Shown piece after piece: positions 1 through 5,656 of a stretch of DNA of 12,331 nt. Below the pieces are notes generated by a model. The model saw only the letters and a list, made by a program, of their open reading frames with translations, did not search any database and was not told the DNA's origin. Made by a program: the position numbers and the translations under genes. Positions within the stretch are counted from its first letter, which is position 1. Every line of letters starts with the position of its first letter. The DNA is from JBBDYH01 sp040901795. Its GTDB lineage: Bacteria; Planctomycetota; Planctomycetia; Pirellulales; JALHPA01. The stretch is from positions 1 through 12,331 of the forward strand of contig JBBDYH010000155.1 of the NCBI GenBank assembly GCA_040901795.1. The letters are read 5' to 3'.

Positions 1-25
1 CATCCTCACTCCGAAAATCACACGC

Positions 26-274
26 TCAATTCAATCGGTGTATGAATAAGTTGGGGTAAATATCGTCGATGGCACGGCCCAGGGAATCGCGGGAGAAGAG
101 GGGCATCTCGCGCGCTCGCTCGCTGGCGAAGCGCTTTAGCCGCTCGTATGTGCGAAAACAGGCGCCGGACGGCCGCCCCAATTGTCCGCCAGCGACTTTT
201 TCCTCCTTGCCGACCAATTCGACCGCATCGCGGACGAGGTCATGGTGCTTTTCATGCCGCGGCAGCGCCGGCGT
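26..274 (-). pseudogene. Helicase pseudogene fragment 6: C-terminal tail, truncated
   Basis: Continues TPALPRHEKHHDLVRDAVELV after the fifth indel and runs to REMPLFSRDSLGRAIDDIY, then an unrelated PNLFIHRLN and TGA at 26-28. Related proteins as I remember them carry several dozen further residues, so the natural end is probably lost. The 25 bases before it show nothing. Confidence 0.65.
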
Positions 275-275
275 G

Positions 276-948
276 TGTCGGGCGAGCATTCGGCCGCCTT
301 GAGAACGGCAAATTGTGACTCGGTGACGCTTTCGCCGCGGAGGTTCATCCAGGCAAGCGCGTCGTTGTCGTCGGCGGTGCGGACGTAGACCAAAACGCCC
401 TCGGGCGCTTGATCGTTTGGCTCATGCGGCCGCGTGGAGAAAACTACGTTCGGCAGGTTGGGGATAGTTTTTTCCAGCGAAGGATCGCGGTCGATGGCGT
501 TCTTCCAAATCTGATAGGCATGCGAGCCGAGATCCACTTCCGTGTCGCCGTCGCCGTCGAGGATGCCCGCCTTTTCGGTGAACAGGTCGCGGATCGTCTG
601 ATCGTTCTGGTCGTCTTCGAAGAAGTTTTCGTCGGTGTCGACCACCTCGGCATTTTCCTTGAGGCGCTGGCGGACGCGCGAGCGGAGGCGAATGATCCGC
701 TCGACCCCCTCGGCCGGCAGGAACGAATAACAGAGGATCGTGTCGGCCTGTTGCCCAATCCGATCGACGCGGCCGGCGCGCTGAATGAGCCGGATAATCG
801 CCCAGAGCAGGTCAAAGTTCACGACAATGGCGGCGTCTTGCAGGTTCTGGCCTTCGCTGAGCACGTCGGTGGCGATCAGGACGCGCAGCTCGCGCTCCGG
901 TGGAACCGTGCGGCGCTTTTCGTTGCTTTCGGGGCTGAAACGCCATTG
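276..948 (-). pseudogene. Helicase pseudogene fragment 5: motifs V-VI
   Basis: Contains LIATDVLSEGQNLQDAAIVVNFDL (motif V) and RLIQRAGRVDRIGQQ (motif VI with the arginine finger), followed by the C-terminal accessory region ending QFAVLKAAECSPDT. An extra dinucleotide in GTGTGT (273-278) then shifts the frame into a long nonsense tail that stops near 136. Confidence 0.8.
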
Positions 949-949
949 C

Positions 950-1950
950 CATTGCGGTGGGGTCGTCGGATTGCCCTGTCACACCCGCCGCAGCGATTAC
1001 GTTGTGCCGATCGAGCTGCGCGGAAAGGTAATCGACCGTGTCGGCAAACTGGCTGACGATGATCAGTTTCTGGTCGGGATGGCGTTTCGAAACCAGCTCA
1101 AGTAACGCCTTCAGCTTGGCATCGCGGGCGGCATCCCAAGGGCCGCACTTGTGCAAGATTCCGAAGAGTGCCTTGACATCGGCCCCTAGATCTTTCGCCA
1201 AGAGCGGCAGGAACCGCGACGGCTTGAGCCACTTGAAGCGGCGCTGGAATTTGCCGGCGTAGACCCTGTAGATTTCCGCCGCGCGCTGGCGGTAATCGTT
1301 TTCGGTCCGCAACCGGTAGCTTTCGCCGTTTGCGTTGCCGTTCCCCTCGTCGTCGAAGAGGTCGCTGTCGGCATCGTTAATTCGGGCATCGAGCAATCCG
1401 GCGTCCTGTGTGCCGATCGGCAGCGGTAGGTCGTTCTCGATGGCGTGCAAAAAAATGTAATTCCGCAGAATGTGCCGCTCGACCGACAAGAGAAACGCCT
1501 GGCCGCTGCTTTCCAGGCGTTTGAAAAGGTTGGTACGGCAGAAACCCATCAGGCGCTTGCCGGCCCGCGACAAATCGGCCAGGATTTTTGATTCGCTCGA
1601 CGGGGGCGGGTCGTGCGGCGTTTCTTTGACGTAATTTCCCAGACCGTAGCGCGGCAGGTTGAGGTGATTGATCGTGTTAACGACCGCGTCGGAATAGAGA
1701 TAGGCGTATTGGTCGTCCGGGTCTCTATCGGCGATTTTGAACTTAACGGTTTTTGGCTGGCGGATTGGGAAGTAGGAGCGACGGCCGTCGGCAAACGTTA
1801 GGTACTTGCGGCCGGTTTGCGGATCCAGCGTGGCGTAATTGTCCTGAATGAAGCTGGGCGTGCGGCGAACGAGGTAGAGCCGCATGAGTTCGCGCCAGTC
1901 GTCGGCGACGTCGCTCTTTTCAAAAGCGGCAACGAACGTGGCGAGCACTG
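950..1950 (-). pseudogene. Helicase pseudogene fragment 4: inter-lobe region and motif IV
   Basis: About 330 residues in one frame. They include DDWRELMRLYLVRRTPSFI, a long helical insertion between the RecA lobes (an acidic stretch near 1330-1380) and KLIIVSQFADTVDYLSAQLD, the start of the second lobe. The frame is lost at DPTAMA, where one extra base in a repeated ATGGCA context stops it continuing as WRFSPESNEKRRTV. Confidence 0.8.
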
Positions 1951-2373
1951 GTGGAGACGAATGAACTCCGTTTCTCCAACTTGCCGCAGATAGATTTCGG
2001 GACGGATGCCAACGTCGGCGTCGATCGGCACAAACAGGCGGAGTTGATTCGAGAGATCGATGTAGGTCTTGTTGTACGGAGTAGCCGAAAGCAAGACCAC
2101 CTTGCTGCCGCTCGTGCGGATGTATTCTTGAATGGCGCGGTACCGTTGCCCCTCGCGGTTGCGGAGGTTGTGGCTTTCGTCGATGAGCACGAGCCGAAAC
2201 CGAGCCGGCACGTTGGGCAGTTCCTCCGCGGCTCGGCTTAGCTTGACAATCTTGGCGTGCAGGCCGTAGGTCTCGACGTGATGCTGCCACATCGGCACCA
2301 GGTTCTTTGGGCACAGAATCAACGTGCTAACGCCGTGGTCGAGTTCCATGATTCTCGCCACGGCGGTCGCCAT
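1950..2373 (-). pseudogene. Helicase pseudogene fragment 3: motifs Ia-III
   Basis: Reads MATAVARIMELDHGVSTL, then LILCPKNLVPMW, the Walker B box VLIDESHNLRN and motif III VVLLSATPYNKT. This is the first RecA-like lobe of an SNF2-type ATPase. The frame breaks after GETEFIRLHQ; the following codons make sense only one base over, as VLATFVAAFEKSDVADDWREL. Confidence 0.8.
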
Positions 2374-2375
2374 GA

Positions 2376-2720
2376 GGTTTGCCGAGACCGACTACATCGC
2401 CGATCAGCACGCCGCCACGTCGGTTAAGGTGGTGGGCGGCAATTTTCACTGCGGCGATTTGGAACTCGAATAGCCGGTTTCCGAAATCGGAAGGAATGCG
2501 GAACTCCGCCAGCCCTTCGCGCGCCTCGCGCGAGAGGTGGTACGCCATCTTCAAATAGATGTGGTACGGCGGAACCGTTTCCTCGCGCGCCCAGCTTTCG
2601 TCAATGATCTGCACCAGTTCATCGGAAATATCGATGCACCAGCGATCGTCCCAACGCTCCTCGAACCAGCGCGCAAGCTTCTGACAGGCGTCGTGATCCA
2701 CTACATCGACGTTCAATTCC
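2376..2720 (-). pseudogene. Helicase pseudogene fragment 2: linker and Walker A
   Basis: It continues NVDVVDHDACQKLARWFEERWDD and runs to GGVLIGDVVGLGK, the start of helicase motif I, with the Q-motif-like region LFEFQIAAVKIAAHHL before it. Directly after the Walker A Lys the frame is lost: AAACC stands where AAAACCC would give KTLMATA. Two bases are missing in adjacent short runs. ATP binding is therefore destroyed in any product translated from the gene start. Confidence 0.8.
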
Positions 2721-3234
2721 CCTGCTGCGACAAACCCGCGAACGTCAGATTGCTGCTGCCCAGATAGCCGACGGAGGGGCTGATGGGATCGGGGCGGAAA
2801 AGCAAGTAGAGCTTGGCATGAAGCGAGTGGCGTAGGAACAGCTTAGCGACCACCTTCTTTTCGCGCAACTGAGCCGCCAGTCGTCGGAGTCCCGCCTCGT
2901 CGGCGTTGTTCGGCGTGCCGATCGTGAGCTGGTCGCGGAATTCAGCCGCCAGCTTTTTCTTGAGGCGGATGGCCGTTTGGTTGTCAAGGTCCTCGTTGCG
3001 GTGCATGAGGCTCAGAGCCTCGCGCAGCTCGTCCTTCCGCAGCTTCTGCATGCCGTCCAGGAGGCGGCAGCAGTGCCCCGGACCACCGGACCAGCGCTCA
3101 ACGGACCGGTCGATCTGCTTCCAGCCGCGGAGGTTGAAATAGACGACGCAGAAATCCGCGCGGTCAGAGATCTGGATTGTCTCGCAGAGCGCCGGGAGAA
3201 GCGATTGCTCGATGTTATCAAAGATCCGCGGCAT
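2719..3234 (-). pseudogene. Helicase pseudogene fragment 1: PLD-like nuclease domain
   Basis: 172 residues beginning MPRIFDNIEQSLLPAL. The PLD-type active-site signature is visible near the end: HAKLYLLFRP followed by GSSNLTFAGLSQQG (HxK and a GSxN element in place of a full HKD). The frame then hits TGA at 2713. One more G in the GGGG run (minus strand of 2719-2722) restores SQQGELNVDVVD and joins fragment 2. On its own this piece could still fold as a nuclease-like domain. The start codon has only a weak ribosome site (TTGAGAA). Confidence 0.8.
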
Positions 3235-3410
3235 TTCTCAATCGATGTGCGGTCCCTGCGAAGTCGTGCCAGTCCCTGCTTTGGCGGCACACTGAGTTTA
3301 ACCGAATTGCTCGGAAGTTCCACCGCGAATTCACATTAGCCGCACCGCACTTTCTCGGTGCTAGGCGTCGCACGAGACGGCTCCAGCCCGTTTCGTCGTT
3401 CGAACTTCGC
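3235..3410 (-). other. Leader of the helicase pseudogene, cut off by the IS
   Basis: A short non-coding stretch between the helicase start and the IS target site. It holds a hairpin (GCACCG at 3342-3347, CGGTGC at 3356-3361) nested inside AGCCG/CGGCT (3338-3342, 3378-3382), and the direct repeat GTCCCTGC (3252-3259 and 3272-3279). I see no convincing promoter. Short frames cross it on both strands but have no supportable product. Confidence 0.45.
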
Positions 3411-3419
3411 CCTTCGTCA
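3411..3419. repeat. Target-site duplication, left copy
   Basis: CCTTCGTCA, identical to 5159-5167 and directly outside the terminal inverted repeat. A tenth matching base (C at 3410 and 5158) is best read as coincidence with the IS end. Confidence 0.88.
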
Positions 3420-3432
3420 GGGTGCATGTCGC
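3420..3432 (+). repeat. Left terminal inverted repeat
   Basis: GGGTGCATGTCGC, exactly complementary to 5146-5158. It marks the end of the IS that lies 3' of the transposase. Confidence 0.9.
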
Positions 3433-3442
3433 GCTTTGTTTT

Positions 3443-4717
3443 TTACGCGGCTTGGTGATAGCTGGCCGAATGGATGATCCGGGCCAGGCGATCGGACCAG
3501 AATTTGGTGGTCGCATTGGTTTGGCTCAGGCGGTCGGCCATCAGGTGCAGCATGGGGTCGGCGCCCTCGGACCAGAATTTCTCCGTCCCTTTGATCCGCC
3601 GGTTGATCTGCTTGATGGTGGATTCGATCGGGCTGCTGGTAAGGGGCAGCCCCTGTCGGCGATAGTCGGGATATTTCATCCGCTCGCGTTGGTTGAGCAG
3701 GTAGCCCAGTGAACTGGCAAGCTGAGCGCGGGGCGTGCCCGTTTCCTTCTTTTCGGGAACGCCCAACTCCTGTTGCCGTTGCTGCATCGCCGCGAGCAAG
3801 CGGTCCACCTCGCCGCCCCAGAGCCACTGAGACCAATCGCGATAATGCGACCAGCCTTGGTTCGCCGCGCGGCCCGCCATGGCAGCCGCGTAGACGTACA
3901 TCAGCGCATGCACAAAGTCGAGGATCGGCGTATAGTGCGAGAAGTATTTGCGCCACACGCCCCAGTTCGTCGATGAGCCGTCCGCCACGAAGGCTTTTCG
4001 AGCTGCCGCGTGAAAGCCGCGCTCGTAGGCCGCCTGGGCCAACCGCGGCCCAAACGCCTGTACGTCGCCGCTGGTCGCCACTACGCTCTTCACCAGCGTC
4101 TCGGGCCGGCCGACACGTTCCTTGAAATCCGGTCCCGCTTCTTCCTCGGCTACGGTCGACACGCCGCTCTCCTGCGTAAACCCCTTGATTTCCCGGGCAA
4201 TCTTCCGCATTTTCGCGGGATCGGCAAACGTCGCGGGCAGTTCGGGGCAAGGGTCTTGCGCGTGCACTTTGCTCGTCATGCTCAGCAACACACCCGCTTT
4301 GTACTCGCACCAACAGCCCTCGTCGGCCGAGTCGACGGCGGGCGCCTCGTGCGGCCCATCGAGTGGCTGCATGGGCGAAGCCTCTCCAGAGATTCGTTCA
4401 CGCTTTTGGAATCGACCGCCGTCCATTTGCACACAAGCCACCTGCGGGACCTGCTCACTGGGACTTTGGCGTCGCGCGGGCAACGGTAGCTCTTCATAAC
4501 GCGCCGCAGCCTGGCGACCTTGTTCTACGCGTTCTTCGCCGATCCGTTTCGCGGCCCGCCACACCCGCTTGGGAAGCAACTTCAACTCGCCGAGCTCGGC
4601 CAGCGCTTCCGCGGCGTCCTGGAAACTGACCCCTTGCGCCGCGGCGAACACAATCCGGCGATACATCCGCGGCGTGTAATCATAATGGGCTTCAAGTCCC
4701 AACGCGGCGGTCTGAGG
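3443..4717 (-). CDS. ISKra4-family DDE transposase, catalytic frame (ORF B)
   Basis: The catalytic part of the transposase, in the +1 frame relative to ORF A. Without frameshifting, this frame is open back to a GTG at 4834, but that stretch only overlaps ORF A out of frame. The joined protein would read LFFPQTAALGLEAHYDYTP. The likely DDE triad in joined numbering is D210 in VQMDGGRFQKR, D357 in AFVADGSSTNWG and E476 in TSSPIESTIKQINRR. The block ILDFVHALMYVYAAA after the second Asp is also typical of the family. It ends in TAA at 3443-3445, next to the left terminal repeat. No internal stop is present, so the enzyme is probably active if the frameshift works. Confidence 0.88.
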   Translation of the reverse strand, partial: PQTAALGLEAHYDYTPRMYRRIVFAAAQGVSFQDAAEALAELGELKLLPKRVWRAAKRIGEERVEQGRQAAARYEELPLPARRQSPSEQVPQVACVQMDGGRFQKRERISGEASPMQPLDGPHEAPAVDSADEGCWCEYKAGVLLSMTSKVHAQDPCPELPATFADPAKMRKIAREIKGFTQESGVSTVAEEEAGPDFKERVGRPETLVKSVVATSGDVQAFGPRLAQAAYERGFHAAARKAFVADGSSTNWGVWRKYFSHYTPILDFVHALMYVYAAAMAGRAANQGWSHYRDWSQWLWGGEVDRLLAAMQQRQQELGVPEKKETGTPRAQLASSLGYLLNQRERMKYPDYRRQGLPLTSSPIESTIKQINRRIKGTEKFWSEGADPMLHLMADRLSQTNATTKFWSDRLARIIHSASYHQAA

Positions 4718-5051
4718 GGAAAAAAAGCCGCCGGCATTTGGGGCAGCGGTACTTGGCTTCCGTGAGCGGGACCTCGCCGCGGCGAGTGATCGCGTGGCGG
4801 GTTCGCTCCCCCTGGTGCTCCCCCGCGTGACCACAGCGAGGACACTGCGGGTCCTCCGGCGGTCGGCTCATATAAGCCGCCAGTTTCTGCACCCCAAACT
4901 CCCGCGCCACCATGTCGCCGATCCGGACCATCGCCTCCTCGATGTCATTGATGTTCTCACCTTTCGACGGCAGACCTTCCGCCTCCTCCTCGGCCAACAG
5001 CTCCGCCACGAGCGCTTTCACACGTTCTTCGACCAGCTTGTTTCTTGCCAT
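4692..5051 (-). CDS. ISKra4-family transposase, N-terminal frame (ORF A)
   Basis: 119 residues from ATG at 5051, with GGGAG (5058-5062) 6 nt upstream as a good ribosome site. The acidic, helical N-terminus (EERVKALVAELLAEEEAE) is followed by a zinc ribbon: CPRCGHAG near residue 80 and YRCPKCRRLFFP near residue 105. Just after the second CxxC the frame runs through CTT TTT TTC CCC and ends 7 codons later in a short tail (SDRRVGT) with no similarity to the continuation seen in the other frame. The functional transposase should therefore be ORF A up to the Pro codon at 4716-4718 joined to ORF B by a +1 shift, about 535 residues. Read alone, ORF A would be only a DNA-binding, possibly regulatory, fragment. 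Confidence 0.85.
   Translation of the reverse strand: MARNKLVEERVKALVAELLAEEEAEGLPSKGENINDIEEAMVRIGDMVAREFGVQKLAAYMSRPPEDPQCPRCGHAGEHQGERTRHAITRRGEVPLTEAKYRCPKCRRLFFPSDRRVGT
4712..4727 (-). other. Putative +1 frameshift site (T7C4 run)
   Basis: The minus strand reads C-TTTTTTT-CCCC-TCAG. ORF A is read CTT TTT TTC CCC TCA. Slipping forward one base on CCC-T gives CCT then CAG, which enters ORF B and restores FFPQTAALGLE. CCC-U is a known +1-prone context. Alternatives are RNA-polymerase slippage on T7, or a real or artefactual extra C. Two-frame transposases are reported for part of the ISKra4 family. Confidence 0.6.
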
Positions 5052-5057
5052 CCTTGG

Positions 5058-5062
5058 CTCCC
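5058..5062 (-). promoter_or_regulatory. Ribosome binding site of the transposase
   Basis: GGGAG on the minus strand, 6 nt before ATG at 5051, within a purine-rich stretch (AGGAAAGGGAG). It supports this ATG as the start. Confidence 0.65.
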
Positions 5063-5145
5063 TTTCCTGGTTTCAACCTGCGGAGGTCAACAAAGCACCA
5101 AAATAACCCCCTGCAAGAAACCGAGCCAAGACCACCTTGCAAGTT

Positions 5146-5158
5146 GCGACATGCACCC
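5146..5158 (-). repeat. Right terminal inverted repeat
   Basis: Reads GGGTGCATGTCGC on the minus strand, identical to the left end. Homology stops after 13 bp, with only scattered matches further in. Confidence 0.9.
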
Positions 5159-5167
5159 CCTTCGTCA
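5159..5167. repeat. Target-site duplication, right copy
   Basis: CCTTCGTCA, identical to 3411-3419. Removing the IS and one copy rejoins 3419 to 5168. Confidence 0.88.
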
Positions 5168-5184
5168 TTTCGCGCCTCCCCCCC

Positions 5185-5214
5185 TTGACCATTAGGCCAC
5201 TTGCATGGTATACA
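5185..5214 (+). promoter_or_regulatory. Sigma70-like promoter candidate
   Basis: TTGACC (5185-5190) and TATACA (5209-5214) are separated by 18 bp on the plus strand, each one or two bases off consensus. No plus-strand gene follows, so if active it would make a non-coding or antisense RNA running into the hairpins at 5429-5558. Such matches also occur by chance. Confidence 0.25.
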
Positions 5215-5296
5215 TCCGATTAGATAACGCCCGCGGGTGAGCGTCCGCGCGCCGGCGGTCGCTCTTTGGCATCTTGACTCAAATTCATCGCCGACC

Positions 5297-5332
5297 ATTC
5301 TTTCCGCTCAACCCCCGATGTTCGGAAAGAAT
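5297..5332. repeat. 10-bp perfect inverted repeat
   Basis: ATTCTTTCCG at 5297-5306 and CGGAAAGAAT at 5323-5332 are exact inverted copies separated by 16 nt. No T-run follows on either strand. It stands alone in non-coding sequence and could be an operator-like site or a stable hairpin. No gene next to it explains it. Confidence 0.55.
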
Positions 5333-5428
5333 TCGCCCCAACGGCAATAAATGCCCAGATCACGAGATCAGCAGACCACCAAAGCAATGTCGCCCTTTCA
5401 GAGCTTCGGTTCCATATTGGCCGTGGTT

Positions 5429-5493
5429 CCCGGCCCTGGCGGACCGGGCTATCGAATGTCGGCCCTTCGGGCCTGGAAGCGAGTGTCGCTCGC
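5429..5493. repeat. Three short palindromes beside the long hairpin
   Basis: Three short stems precede the 23-bp hairpin on the plus strand: CCCGG/CCGGG at 5429-5433 and 5444-5448 (10-nt loop), GGCCC-TTC-GGGCC at 5461-5473, and GCGAG/CTCGC at 5479-5483 and 5489-5493 (5-nt loop). With the long hairpin they fill 5429-5558 almost without gaps. The function is unknown; they may be part of one mobile palindromic unit or a composite transcript end. Confidence 0.6.
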
Positions 5494-5495
5494 CC

Positions 5496-5558
5496 GTAAC
5501 CCGACGTGTGAGCGAGGGGAACTGGCAGACTGCGGCCCTCGCTTACGCGTCGGGTTAC
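5496..5558. repeat. Long inverted repeat: 23-bp stem, 17-nt loop
   Basis: The left arm 5496-5518 (starting GTAACCCGACG) and right arm 5536-5558 (ending CGTCGGGTTAC) are complementary over 23 positions, with two differences. In plus-strand RNA both differences become G-U pairs, so the stem is unbroken; in minus-strand RNA they are A-C mismatches. No U-tract follows on either side, so it is not a standard intrinsic terminator, though it lies 97 bp past the GGDEF/HD stop and could still end or protect that transcript. Palindromes of this kind are, from memory, dispersed in planctomycete genomes (inference). Confidence 0.8.
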
Positions 5559-5593
5559 CAGTTGCCTCGCCTACTCCGCCGCCTCGGCGGAAC

Positions 5594-5656
5594 CCTCACG
5601 CCTCACGCCTCACCCCTCACCCCTCACCCCTCACTCATCACTCATCACTCATCACC
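5594..5656. repeat. Nine tandem heptamers
   Basis: Nine 7-bp units in a row, read on the plus strand: CCTCACG x2, CCTCACC x3, CCTCACT, CATCACT x2, CATCACC. The last base is the first base of the complement of the TAG stop of the GGDEF/HD gene. The units change step by step along the array, as expected from slipped-strand growth with later substitutions. The array is non-coding and lies immediately 3' of the gene. Confidence 0.9.

Larger units (their letters stand above)
26..3234 (-). pseudogene. PLD-nuclease/SNF2-type helicase fusion, broken by five indels
   Basis: Read across frames, this is one gene of about 1070 residues: an N-terminal phospholipase D-like nuclease domain, then an SF2/SNF2-type helicase core. 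Starting at ATG 3234, the reading frame must be corrected near 2719-2722, 2375-2380, 1945-1955, 944-955 and 273-278. Conserved motifs continue on both sides of each break, and there are no nonsense substitutions within the correct frame, so the decay is recent or partly a sequence error. Helicase motifs seen are GDVVGLGK (Walker A), LIDESHNLRN (DESH), LLSATPYNKT, VLSEGQNLQDA and RLIQRAGRVDRIGQ. The last residues diverge before a stop at 26, earlier than I would expect. Such proteins occur near restriction and phage-defence genes, but no defence gene is visible here, so the role is uncertain. Confidence 0.9.
3420..5158 (-). mobile_element. Complete ISKra4-family insertion sequence, 1739 bp
   Basis: The ends carry perfect 13-bp terminal inverted repeats, GGGTGCATGTCGC at 3420-3432 and its complement at 5146-5158. 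They are flanked by a 9-bp direct repeat CCTTCGTCA (3411-3419 and 5159-5167), the target-site duplication. The element is filled by a two-frame DDE transposase on the minus strand; the stop is 11 bp from the left repeat and the start about 95 bp from the right one. A 9-bp duplication fits what is known of ISKra4-family members. Exact ends and duplication suggest a fairly recent, intact insertion. It sits 185 bp upstream of the helicase pseudogene, in the same orientation. Confidence 0.92.
5168..5655. other. Non-coding, structure-rich intergenic region
   Basis: About 490 bp between the IS target duplication and the stop of the GGDEF/HD gene. Open frames here are short, show no family resemblance and cross the repeats, so I call no gene. 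It holds a sigma70-like sequence (5185-5214), a 10-bp inverted repeat, four palindromes and nine tandem heptamers. Before the IS arrived, this DNA was continuous with 3235-3419, so it may include the original promoter region of the helicase gene. Confidence 0.7.

Noticed and set aside
2719..2722. Phase variation by the G run in the helicase gene
   Set aside because: A run of four or five G is too short for typical phase-variable tracts, and four further frame breaks mean that restoring one would not restore the protein.
3417..4313. A 298-codon minus-strand frame overlapping the transposase
   Set aside because: Arg/Gly/Pro-rich shadow of ORF B in another frame; it crosses the left end of the IS and has no motifs.
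5150..5215. A tRNA-like stretch (minus-strand AAGTGGCCTAATGGTCAAGG)
   Set aside because: The D-arm-like sequence has no matching acceptor stem, anticodon arm or T-arm within 80 nt, and the IS boundary runs through it.
4957..5298. A 113-codon minus-strand frame crossing the right IS end
   Set aside because: It spans the inverted repeat, the target duplication and the transposase leader, so it was created by the insertion and is not an ancestral gene.
5594..5656. CRISPR array
   Set aside because: The units are 7 bp with no spacers and no cas genes nearby; it is a simple tandem repeat.
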